Assembly (NCBI RefSeq): GCF_024359525.1
Contig: NZ_JAKZEU010000006.1
Span: forward strand, 1-64,000
Direction: 5' to 3'
DNA: 64,000 bases
Source of the DNA: Paracoccus albicereus
Lineage (GTDB): Bacteria; Pseudomonadota; Alphaproteobacteria; Rhodobacterales; Rhodobacteraceae
Below the pieces are notes generated by a model, which ran no database searches, was not told where the DNA came from, and saw only the letters and a program-made list of their open reading frames with translations. Below, one piece after another: positions 7,572-14,417 of this stretch (within the stretch, counting starts at the first letter, position 1; every line of letters starts with the position of its first letter). Both the position numbers and the translations under genes were made by a program.

Positions 7572-8648
7572 ATGCCCAACTTCACCCTGCGTCCCACCCT
7601 CACCGTCTGTGGCCATTCTTATCCGATCTTCGATCGCGACATCCCGGATCTGTGGCACGGCTTTGCTGACGAGAAAGGCTACGAGATCACGGCTCGTGTC
7701 CGTGACAAAAACCACCTTGTGCTGCGGCACGAGATCTGCGGCTTGGAGATGGTCACGAAGATCTTCGTGCTTCGCACCTGTGTGCCGATCTGCCCGCATT
7801 GTCTCGAGGTAGCTCGCCGCGAGCTATGCCGCGCAGCCGATGTCACCTATCTCGGCCGCGGAGATCGCTCGCAATATCTCCGCATCCGGCTCGCCTGCGG
7901 TCATGAGACGGAGCGCCAGACAGAGCTGCTGCAACGGGTTCGGCAGGAGCAGACCGCAATCCGCTGCGCCGTGTGCCTTGAGGAACGGCTCAAGCGGGAA
8001 GCAGCCGCACGCGATTGGGCGCTGATCGGCAGTGATCCTGACGGTAACCTGAACTACCGTCTCTACCGCCACGATTGTGGCCATGTGCAGCGTGTCGCCA
8101 TCGCGAACATGCGCACCGGCCGCTTCGCGTGCGGCGGCTGCAGCGATGGCTGGACGCGGGACCCAAGCTACATCTACGCGATGCGCTTTGTCCTGGCCGA
8201 CGGGACGGATGCGATCAAGGTCGGCTTCTCGCGCGATCCGCGTTCTCGGCTGCAGTTCCAGCTAACGACCGAACGGGATCAATATGCGATGCTGCTGCGC
8301 ACCATCGAGATCCCGACGGGTCGCGACGCGATCCGGATGGAAAAGGATCTGCACCTGACATTGCGCCGGCTTTACCCCGACGCCGTTCTCGATCGCACCG
8401 TCTTCGCGGGCCAGGTGAACTGCGTGAGCGAGCTCTACGACTCGGTCATCGAGGCGGAGATCATGAGCCTGCTCGATGCGCTCGAGATCCGGGTCAAGGG
8501 CGTGGTCGCACGGCGGGCGAAGGCTGCGAAGAGTGCGGCAGCTGCGATGGAGGCGGACAAGGAGACCGGGCCCGGTTCGCGCAGCAAGCGCAAGACGCGC
8601 AAGCAGCGTCGCGGACGCTTCCGGCAACGTAACAAGATGCGGCGCTGA
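7572..8648 (+). CDS. Three zinc-ribbon repeats fused to a GIY-YIG (T5orf172/Mug113-like) domain
   Basis: The 358-residue protein has three successive units of the form CGH...CxxC: CGHSY/CPHC, CGHETE/CAVC and CGHVQ/CGGC, spread over residues 1 to about 195. A domain starting YIYAMRF at residue 200 follows, with AIKVGFS (K216), an SRL arginine near 226, and MEKDLH with E257. That is the GIY-YIG superfamily pattern of the T5orf172/Mug113 branch. The tail is strongly basic (KRKTRKQRRGRFRQR), suited to nucleic acid. Start ATG 7572 is preferred because ACAGGAGG lies just upstream; an earlier ATG at 7533 lacks this. A DNA-binding nuclease is likely, its target unknown. Confidence 0.75.
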   Translation: MPNFTLRPTLTVCGHSYPIFDRDIPDLWHGFADEKGYEITARVRDKNHLVLRHEICGLEMVTKIFVLRTCVPICPHCLEVARRELCRAADVTYLGRGDRSQYLRIRLACGHETERQTELLQRVRQEQTAIRCAVCLEERLKREAAARDWALIGSDPDGNLNYRLYRHDCGHVQRVAIANMRTGRFACGGCSDGWTRDPSYIYAMRFVLADGTDAIKVGFSRDPRSRLQFQLTTERDQYAMLLRTIEIPTGRDAIRMEKDLHLTLRRLYPDAVLDRTVFAGQVNCVSELYDSVIEAEIMSLLDALEIRVKGVVARRAKAAKSAAAAMEADKETGPGSRSKRKTRKQRRGRFRQRNKMRR

Positions 8649-8656
8649 GCCTCCGG

Positions 8657-8687
8657 GAGCCGGGGTTGGGACGCCCGATCCCGGCTC
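8657..8687. repeat. GC-rich hairpin between GIY-YIG and FtsH-like genes
   Basis: GAGCCGGG (8657-8664) and CCCGGCTC (8680-8687) form a perfect 8-bp stem with a 15-base loop just after the GIY-YIG stop codon. There is no U-tract. It may stabilise the upstream message or pause transcription within the 160-bp gap, which otherwise holds only a CTCGCCCTC-rich stretch. Confidence 0.35.
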
Positions 8688-8808
8688 TCGCCCTGGTTCG
8701 GCCTTGGCCGTCTCGCCCTCGTCCTCGCCCTCACTGTGAGACGGAGTTGAGTGCGAGGAGCCGGCCAGGCTCGCTCCCTTTCCCTTCACTAACCTTCCGG
8801 AGGTCGCC

Positions 8809-11016
8809 ATGACCGAGACTCCAGCATCCACGTCCAACTGGCGCGCCTTCGCGGCGGAGATTCGCCAGAGCCTGCTCGCCAAGCCGACCGACACATCTGC
8901 AGCGGGCTTCTATGAACTCGGCGAGACTCTCGATCGTCGCGCCAGCGACGAGACAAGCACGTCATCGCGCGATCGTGGCAAGGCGCCTCAAGCGCCGGCG
9001 TCTCTGACCCATCGCCAGAACCTTCTGATCCTCGCGCTCGCCGCGACACTTGGCAGTCGCGCGACGCTCGAGGCGGCGCTGACGAAGAACGCGCTGATCG
9101 TGCTCGGCAATGTCGATGCAGCGTTCACGCACGAGATCACCATGCTGCTGAAGGCGGCGCTGCCCGCAGGGCTGACTCTTTGCGACGACCCGATGGGCCG
9201 ATACCGTCCCGGTGCTGTCATCCTCGTCAACGGCGCGCATCACGTCCGCGGCGAGAGCAAGCTTCTCGACTTGCTGGCGAAAGATCTCGCGGCGGCTTTG
9301 GCTTACGCCGCGCCGGTGATCCTGCTGCTGCCACCCGCGATCGCGCCTGAAGAGATCATTGGCGCCGCGCCGGCCACGGTTCTGACGATGCGCGGCTTCG
9401 ACCGCGAGATCGTCGCCGCGTTGCTCGCGGGCGCATACCCAGGAACGGACGCAGCTGCGGTGCGCGAGCTGCTGCCCTCCGATATGGAACTTGCACAGCT
9501 GCCGATGCTGCAGCTGATGCTGGCCCTGCGCTGCGACAGCGCCGAGGCGGCCGCGGCACACCTGCGCGAGCCTCTGGCCGCGGCAGGGCCAGCAGCTGAA
9601 GGAAAGATCCCCGGCAAACCGTCCTCCAGCGTTTCGACCGGGGATTGCGGCATTCGCCTCGCCGATCTCGCTGGCCTCGGTGAGGCACAGCGTATCGCAA
9701 CCGGCATCGTCACGGATCTGCGAGCGTGGCAGGCGAACGAGTTGCCTTGGCGCGACGTCCATCGCGGCCTGCTGATCGCCGGCCAGCCCGGCTGCGGCAA
9801 GACCGAGCTCGCCCGCGCGATGGCTCGCGAGCCGGGGATCCATCTCGAGGCCGGCAGCTACGGCGCGTGGCAAGCGAACGGGCACCTCGGCGACATGCTG
9901 CGCGCGATGCGCGAGAGTTTCGAGCGCGCTGTCGCACAGGCGCCCGCCATCCTCTTCATCGACGAGATCGACGCTTTCGGCAGCCGCACGTCGAGAAGAA
10001 GCTCGAGCAACCAGGCTTACGAAGAGAAAGTCATCGCCGGCCTCCTCGAAGAGCTCGATGGAGTCGAAGGCCGCGAGGGCGTCGTCGTCATCGGCGCCTG
10101 CAACAATCCTGACCGGATTGATCCGGCGATCCGTCGGGCGGGACGCTTCGATGACCTGGTCTACATTCCACTGCCGGACGTCGCGGCACTGGCCACGATC
10201 CTGCGCCAGCACCTTGCCACTGATCTGCCCGATGCTGACCTGGCCATGCTTGCCGAATTGGCGCTTGGCCGCACCGGTGCCGATTGCGCGGCGGCCGTCC
10301 GCAACGCGCGGGCCAGCGCGCGACGCGAAGCGCGTCTGCTGACCGAAGCGGATTTGCGTCGGGCGCTGGCTCCTGATGTCACCGATATGCCGCAAGCGAT
10401 GCGGCGCCGTGCCGCGATCCATGAAGCCGGCCACGCCGTGGTGATGACCGCGCTCGATCTTGCGGTGGTGAAGGCTCTGCGCATCGGTCGCGAGGGCGCG
10501 GAGACGCTGGCGCGCTGGCATCGCACGGACCTGACCGAAGCGGAAATCCACCGCCACTGCATCGGTCATCTTTCCGGCCGCGCCGCGGAGCGCCTCGTCC
10601 TCGGCGATATCTCTGGAGGCGCGGGAGGCGAGCCACGCAGTGACCTGGCGAAGGCGACGCAGCTTCTCATCGCCGGTGAACTCGCCTTCGGCCTCGGCGA
10701 TCATGGCCATCTCTCGGTCGATGACATGCCCGAGCGCCGGATGATCCTCGATCTGCCCGCGCATGTCCGCGCCCGATTGCAGCGCAAACTCGACCACGCC
10801 CTCGACGAAGCGACCGCGATCCTGCGCGAGCACCGCGCGCTGCTCGAGCGCCTGGCGCGTGATCTGGAGGCGCGCGGTGTGATCGGCGAGGTGGAGTTGG
10901 CGGAGCGGCTTGCCGGGGTGAGCCAAGACCATAGTCGCCACTCTCTCGTTATCACCCGCGAAGCTAGCCGAAGCGCCGAACGCAAGCTGCGGAGCAATGA
11001 CCGTCTCGACGGATAA
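8809..11016 (+). CDS. Soluble FtsH-like AAA+ ATPase / M41 zinc metalloprotease
   Basis: The 735-residue protein combines an AAA+ motor and a zinc peptidase in the FtsH order. Walker A GQPGCGKTE has K331, Walker B ILFIDEIDAFG has D385 and E386, and the second region of homology NPDRIDPAIRRAGRFD carries both arginines. HEAGH (H538, E539, H542) and GGEPRSDLAKAT (D612, 74 residues on) give the three zinc ligands of family M41. FtsH normally has two N-terminal membrane helices. Here the first 300 residues are a globular alpha/beta-like region (ALIVLGNVDAAF, AVILVNGAHHV, PVILLLPP) with no clear membrane segment. ATP-dependent proteolysis is predicted; the substrate is unknown. Confidence 0.85.
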   Translation: MTETPASTSNWRAFAAEIRQSLLAKPTDTSAAGFYELGETLDRRASDETSTSSRDRGKAPQAPASLTHRQNLLILALAATLGSRATLEAALTKNALIVLGNVDAAFTHEITMLLKAALPAGLTLCDDPMGRYRPGAVILVNGAHHVRGESKLLDLLAKDLAAALAYAAPVILLLPPAIAPEEIIGAAPATVLTMRGFDREIVAALLAGAYPGTDAAAVRELLPSDMELAQLPMLQLMLALRCDSAEAAAAHLREPLAAAGPAAEGKIPGKPSSSVSTGDCGIRLADLAGLGEAQRIATGIVTDLRAWQANELPWRDVHRGLLIAGQPGCGKTELARAMAREPGIHLEAGSYGAWQANGHLGDMLRAMRESFERAVAQAPAILFIDEIDAFGSRTSRRSSSNQAYEEKVIAGLLEELDGVEGREGVVVIGACNNPDRIDPAIRRAGRFDDLVYIPLPDVAALATILRQHLATDLPDADLAMLAELALGRTGADCAAAVRNARASARREARLLTEADLRRALAPDVTDMPQAMRRRAAIHEAGHAVVMTALDLAVVKALRIGREGAETLARWHRTDLTEAEIHRHCIGHLSGRAAERLVLGDISGGAGGEPRSDLAKATQLLIAGELAFGLGDHGHLSVDDMPERRMILDLPAHVRARLQRKLDHALDEATAILREHRALLERLARDLEARGVIGEVELAERLAGVSQDHSRHSLVITREASRSAERKLRSNDRLDG

Positions 11017-11225
11017 ATCGGGACGGCTGCGCATCCGCCGGCCCGCAACCCGCTTGGGCTTAGGGCGCGGGTTACTCCTGGCTCTGCGATAAAGGCTGCT
11101 GCACGTCATCTCTCAATCCCGCTCTCGTCGTCGGCAGAGCAAGCCTAATCGTTCGGAGCGAAAGCTCAAAGCGATGCACAGCTTGAAACTGTGGATATCG
11201 CTGAAAACGAGCGAAAAGAGCGACC

Positions 11226-11458
11226 GTTACGGCATGAGCTGACGAGCTGTTACACCGAAATCGTTTCAAAACAACGCTGTAACGGTGTTACGCCTGTTAC
11301 GCGGGGTGAATGTATCTATGTGCGGGTATGTGTGTGTACGTGTATATATATAATTCTGTATTTATCTGTAACAGTGTAACAGATATAAATATATACAATA
11401 CTTACATACACTTAGGGTGTTACATCGAGCGTTACAGAAGCGTTACAGGTGTAACGCT
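11226..11458. repeat. GTTAC/GTAAC repeat array (iteron-like)
   Basis: At least eleven copies of GTTAC or its complement GTAAC occur in about 230 bp: 11226, 11249, 11279, 11287, 11296, 11368, 11376, 11419, 11431, 11442 and 11451. Several extend to TGTTAC or CGTTACAG, and 11367-11382 is a tandem TGTAACAG pair. The array flanks and interrupts an AT-rich block. Such repeats next to an AT-rich region are typical of replication origins of plasmids and integrative elements, or of multi-site repressor regions. Function here is inference. Confidence 0.7.
11439..11458. repeat. Perfect 20-bp dyad AGCGTTACA-GG-TGTAACGCT
   Basis: The arms AGCGTTACA (11439-11447) and TGTAACGCT (11450-11458) are exact reverse complements around a 2-base centre. 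The dyad ends one base before a consensus -35 TTGACA at 11460-11465. A dimeric DNA-binding protein bound here would sit against a promoter, so it reads as an operator or initiator site at the right end of the repeat array. Confidence 0.65.
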
Positions 11459-12259
11459 CTTGACAATTTTGAGGCCTCGTGGGGCCGGGAGAGCCAATTG
11501 CAGACACCAGTCGGCAGCGCGCGTCCTGGTTCCTATGAAGGTAACGACTTCGCGGCGCGCTATCCCTCGGCTGACAAACAGATGATGGGCCGACATCACG
11601 CTGCCTTGACTTTGCTTCTCAGCCCGCGAGGCACCTTTCGCGCGGTCAGGCGCCCGGGTCGCGATTGTGTCAAGAGGGTGTATAGCACGCGTTGAGAACG
11701 ACGCTTCAACCATGTCGGCAACCGTCGGTAATCCGGAAACTGGAAGGTCTACCTCTTTTTTGCAGATGTGTCCTTAGGTCAAGTTAGCCCAGCATTGCGA
11801 GGACGCAGCGGCTTGCAGTTCACTCATGGACGATCACTATCCGAAAGAGAAACGGCGTTATCGGGGTAACCGCAATAGCGCAATTATGAGCCATGTCGGC
11901 ACCTACAGTGTCTCTGCGTAGCCAACACTGATCAGGCGAACATCACGTCGTTCCGAAGCACGTTTCATTTTAGAAACTTAGTTGCAATGGCTCCGACCAT
12001 TGCCAAAGGCGGAGTTTAGGATCAGCAGACGCTGGCTTAGGAATCGATATCCACAGGAACATCAGGACGTAATGGCAATTCGCGTTTCAGCCTTTAAGCC
12101 CTGATCGCTATAATGTCTGTGCTGTGCAGGAAAACTCCGGCGCAGCCGCCACTTCGGCAGCCGCACAAGTGAGAGTCTCGACATCTCTTTCTCTGCGTCC
12201 GGAGGGCGATTGAGTCAAACGATATTTGACCCACATTCGGTAGGGCGAAAGAGGATGGA

Positions 12260-12505
12260 ATGACGAAAGACACGCGCTTCGCGGGCGACGACCTGCGCCT
12301 CATCAACAAGAATGAACTCTGCAAGATCCTCTCTGCGAGCGAGGCGTCTGTCGACCGCTGGCTGCGTTCTGATCCGAGTTTCCCGCAGCCGCGCCGTCTT
12401 GGGCCTGGTTCTATCCGCTGGGTTCGCGGCGAAGTGACCGGTTTCATCAAGCAGCTTGCCAAGGTGGAATATGCCGATCACGCCTTCTCGTCGGATCTTG
12501 GCTGA
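12260..12505 (+). CDS. AlpA-like helix-turn-helix regulator of integrative element
   Basis: The 81-residue protein matches the AlpA/phage-excisionase-like pattern: LRLINKNELCKILSASEASVDRWLRSDPSFPQPRRLGPGSIRWVRGEVTGFI. That is a MerR-like winged helix with the xxSxxTxxRW recognition helix, the FPxPxRLGxxxxRW wing, and a closing EVxxFI helix. In P4-like islands AlpA activates integrase or excision functions. GAAAGAGG at 12247-12254 precedes ATG 12260. It lies about 330 bases from tRNA-Ser, where an integrase would be expected, but none is present. Family call good; role inferred. Confidence 0.8.
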   Translation: MTKDTRFAGDDLRLINKNELCKILSASEASVDRWLRSDPSFPQPRRLGPGSIRWVRGEVTGFIKQLAKVEYADHAFSSDLG

Positions 12506-12830
12506 ACACCGTCAAGTTCCAGGTGCGGCGCCACCCGAGTGACCCGGCGCGCGCTATGGAGAACGTGCGTAGCTGTGGGCTCGACAAGAGGGCGGAACAT
12601 TTGTGCCACTGCCTTCTCTCCGACTGCATCTGTCGATCGACCGCAATCGCGGTTGAGTCGTCCACGATCGGGATTGCTTAGGGCCCCCTACTACGGTCAG
12701 GTTCTCGACCCTATATAGTCGAGCAAGGCAGGACCAATCTGCCTCGTTGAGCCGAATGCTACCCAACTGCTACCGCAGAAAGCTTGGCGTTAGGAAATAC
12801 ATTAAATTTTAAACCGATAGGAAGGAAGAA
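12506..12830. other. Gap between AlpA-like gene and tRNA-Ser 3' end
   Basis: This 325-bp stretch has no gene I can support. A minus-strand open frame at 12554-12766 has no recognisable motif. A TTAAATTTTAAA stretch (about 12803-12814) lies just after the tRNA 3' end and could serve its termination. In tRNA-targeted islands this spot usually holds the attachment site and integrase. I see neither an integrase fragment nor a duplicate of the tRNA 3' end elsewhere in the window. Confidence 0.5.
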
Positions 12831-12920
12831 TGGCGGACGGTGAGGGATTCGAACCCTCGAGACGGTTCCCCGCCTACACACTTTCCAGGCGTGCGCCTTC
12901 GACCACTCGGCCAACCGTCC
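12831..12920 (-). tRNA. tRNA-Ser (anticodon GGA)
   Basis: On the minus strand the gene begins GGACGGT and ends ACCGTCC-G-CCA, a perfect 7-bp acceptor stem with encoded CCA. The anticodon stem CACGC/GTGTG encloses CTGGAAA, giving anticodon GGA. A long variable arm and the T-loop GGTTCGAATCC are present, as expected of a 90-nt class II serine tRNA. The accessory island abuts its 3' end. Confidence 0.96.
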
Positions 12921-12959
12921 GTGGCCGCGCGTGTAGCGCGGCGTGACCGGGCGTGCAAG

Positions 12960-13613
12960 TCAGAGCTTGGAGACGCGCTGCTGCAATTCGGTCAGCTGGC
13001 GACGGATTTCCGCCATGTCATCGCCGTCGCCTGTCGGCACGGCGTCGGACGCAGGCTGGGTGCGCGCGGCCGGCCTGCTTGGCGTGGCCCGGCTGCGATC
13101 CGCGTTGCCGCTTTCTCCCGATGGAGAGGTCGCCTCATCCATCTCATCCGGTTCGGGGCCGGAGCTACCGCTGCGCCATCCGCCCATCATCGTGCGAAGG
13201 AACATCTGCTGCTGACGCTGCAAGGCCTCAAAACCGGGCATGGCGGTCATGGGCGTCTTCATCGCCGCCATGTTCTCCATCACCTTCGACTGACCCTCAC
13301 GCAGCATTTCGAAACTCGCGGCGAGGAATTGCGGCACGACGGATTGCGCCTGCGTCGTATAGCTGCGCACCAGGTCGGTCAGCACGTCGATGGGAAGCAC
13401 GCTTTCGCCGCGGCTTTCATGCTCGGCGACGATCTGCAGCAGGTACTGACGGGTCAGGTCGTCACCGGATTTCAGGTCGACAATCTTCACCTCGCGTCCG
13501 GCGCGGATGAAGGCCGCGATATCCTCGAGCGTGACGTAGTCGCTGGTCTCGGTATTGTAGAGCCGCCGGCTGGCATATCGCTTGATCAGAAGCGGGCTCT
13601 GGCTGTCATTCAT
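12960..13613 (-). CDS. phaR: PHB granule regulator PhaR
   Basis: Transcriptional repressor that senses PHB: it releases DNA when it binds nascent granules. The 217-residue protein starts with the highly conserved accumulation-regulator DNA-binding domain (residues about 9-68: LIKRYASRRLYNTETSDYVTLEDIAAFI, then VKIVDLKSGDDLTRQ). A PHB-binding helical middle (LPIDVLTDLVRSYTTQAQSVVPQFL) and a C-terminal segment ending in a coiled-coil-like AEIRRQLTELQQRVSKL follow. Start ATG 13613 is the codon beginning the conserved domain; the longer open frame reads into the terminator upstream. It is downstream of phaP and has its own candidate PhaR box. Confidence 0.95.
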   Translation of the reverse strand: MNDSQSPLLIKRYASRRLYNTETSDYVTLEDIAAFIRAGREVKIVDLKSGDDLTRQYLLQIVAEHESRGESVLPIDVLTDLVRSYTTQAQSVVPQFLAASFEMLREGQSKVMENMAAMKTPMTAMPGFEALQRQQQMFLRTMMGGWRSGSSGPEPDEMDEATSPSGESGNADRSRATPSRPAARTQPASDAVPTGDGDDMAEIRRQLTELQQRVSKL

Positions 13614-13633
13614 GGATTGCGCCCCGGCATCTG

Positions 13634-13645
13634 TTGCACTTGCAG
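13634..13645. promoter_or_regulatory. Candidate PhaR box upstream of phaR
   Basis: TTGC-ACTT-GCAG matches the published PhaR consensus CTGC-N3-4-GCAG with one mismatch, within a near-palindromic TGTTGCA-CT-TGCAGCA. It ends about 21 bases before the phaR start, a fitting place for autorepression. Confidence 0.5.
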
Positions 13646-13730
13646 CATGATGGCGCCCGCTTGGGCGAAACGCAAAGAAAATTCGCAGAACATGAACGGA
13701 TCGACAGGCGCCGGTCTGGTTCAGGCAAGA

Positions 13731-13758
13731 AAAAAGGGACGGTCTCCCGTCCCTTTTT
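13731..13758 (-). terminator. Intrinsic terminator between phaP and phaR
   Basis: AAAAAGGGACGG and CCGTCCCTTTTT form a perfect 12-bp stem with a 4-base loop, followed on the minus strand by a run of T. It should end or attenuate phaP transcripts and leave phaR dependent on its own promoter. The T-rich arms make it work on either strand. Confidence 0.85.
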
Positions 13759-13784
13759 CTGTTCTCTGGCCTCAAAGGGTCAGA

Positions 13785-14237
13785 TCATTCCTTGGCGGCA
13801 GCAGTCGTCTTGCGGACGGCGGATTGCGTGTCGCGGGTCGCTTTTTCAGCCACCTTCTGCGCGTCCGACGCCATGTCCTTGCCGGCCGACAGCATCAGAT
13901 CGACGGTGTCCATTTGCAGCTTCTTCGCGACTTCGGCGAAAGCGGCCATGTGCTCGGCGGTCATCTCGGCCGAAGCAGAGGCGAAATCGCTCATCGCCTT
14001 GGCGTAGTCGGACGGGTCTTCCTTGGTCGAAGCCAGTTCGCCGACGCGCGCGATCGAGTCCTTGGCCCACTGGGCGGAGATCTCGGTCGAACGCTCGGCG
14101 GCCGACAGCGCGGCGCGGGTCATACGCTCGCCCAGCGCGGTCTGCGAACGGAACGCGTCCTGCATCGAGCTGGTGTCGATCGGGAAGTTCGACATCATGT
14201 CCTGGAAGTTCTTGGTGTAGTCGGGGGTCTTGGCCAT
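13785..14237 (-). CDS. phaP: Phasin (PHB granule-associated protein)
   Basis: Small amphipathic protein that coats PHB granules and limits their size. The 150-residue product is almost wholly helical (MQDAFRSQTALGERMTRAALSAAERSTEISAQWAKDSIARVGEL), with an Ala- and Lys-rich C-terminus (AVRKTTAAAKE), and matches the Phasin_2 pattern. AAAGGAG lies a few bases before ATG 14237. Its promoter carries two PhaR boxes and a strong terminator follows, so it is transcribed as its own abundant message. It lies between phaC and phaR, the usual order in this family. Confidence 0.93.
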   Translation of the reverse strand: MAKTPDYTKNFQDMMSNFPIDTSSMQDAFRSQTALGERMTRAALSAAERSTEISAQWAKDSIARVGELASTKEDPSDYAKAMSDFASASAEMTAEHMAAFAEVAKKLQMDTVDLMLSAGKDMASDAQKVAEKATRDTQSAVRKTTAAAKE

Positions 14238-14309
14238 GTCATTGCTCCTTTCGATGCTTGGGCCGCGTCACATTCGGCGGCCAGCGGAATTCATTGTTTC
14301 GATGACAGG

Positions 14310-14338
14310 AATATGGATGCTGCGGTGCAGCATTGCAA
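14310..14338 (-). promoter_or_regulatory. phaP promoter with PhaR box filling the spacer
   Basis: On the minus strand TTGCAA (14338-14333) and CATATT (14315-14310) are -35 and -10 candidates exactly 17 bases apart. The 17-bp dyad ATGCTGCGGTGCAGCAT (14317-14333), which contains CTGC-GGT-GCAG, fills the spacer. PhaR bound here would block RNA polymerase directly. Confidence 0.7.
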
Positions 14339-14347
14339 GGGTTTTGC

Positions 14348-14362
14348 TGCTGCACCGCAGCA
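14348..14362. promoter_or_regulatory. Second PhaR box upstream of phaP
   Basis: TGCTGCACCGCAGCA contains an exact CTGC-N3-GCAG. Its centre is 30 bases, about three helical turns, from the centre of the box in the promoter spacer. Two phased boxes suggest cooperative binding by PhaR. Confidence 0.75.
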
Positions 14363-14417
14363 AAAATCCGCCGAGCCAGCGAATTTTCAGCCTAGATAAT
14401 TGTTTTCGAAGAATTAA

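Larger units (their letters stand above)
11017..12259. other. 1.24-kb non-coding stretch of the island
   Basis: No convincing gene is visible. The most notable content is an AT-rich block (about 11305-11420, with a TATATATATA run) embedded in a GTTAC/GTAAC repeat array and ending in a perfect 20-bp dyad, all listed separately. A consensus -35 TTGACA (11460-11465) directly follows the dyad, but I see no good -10. The open frames at 11417-11695 (+) and 11432-11713 (-) have no recognisable motif and overlap on opposite strands. From 11720 on, base composition is mixed with many stops, which looks like decayed former coding sequence. Confidence 0.5.

Noticed and set aside
8962-11109. Large minus-strand open frame antisense to the FtsH-like gene
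   Set aside because: It is a codon-bias shadow: the plus-strand frame has complete AAA+ and M41 motifs, the minus frame none.
11226-11458. CRISPR array
   Set aside because: Repeats are only 5-9 bases, in both orientations and irregularly spaced; no cas gene is present.
11417-11713. Overlapping open frames on both strands after the repeat array
   Set aside because: No ribosome site, no recognisable motif, and the two frames compete for the same DNA. Probably chance frames in decayed sequence.
12554-12766. Possible integrase remnant next to tRNA-Ser on the minus strand
   Set aside because: The translation shows none of the tyrosine-recombinase residues (R...HxxR...Y), so it cannot be supported.
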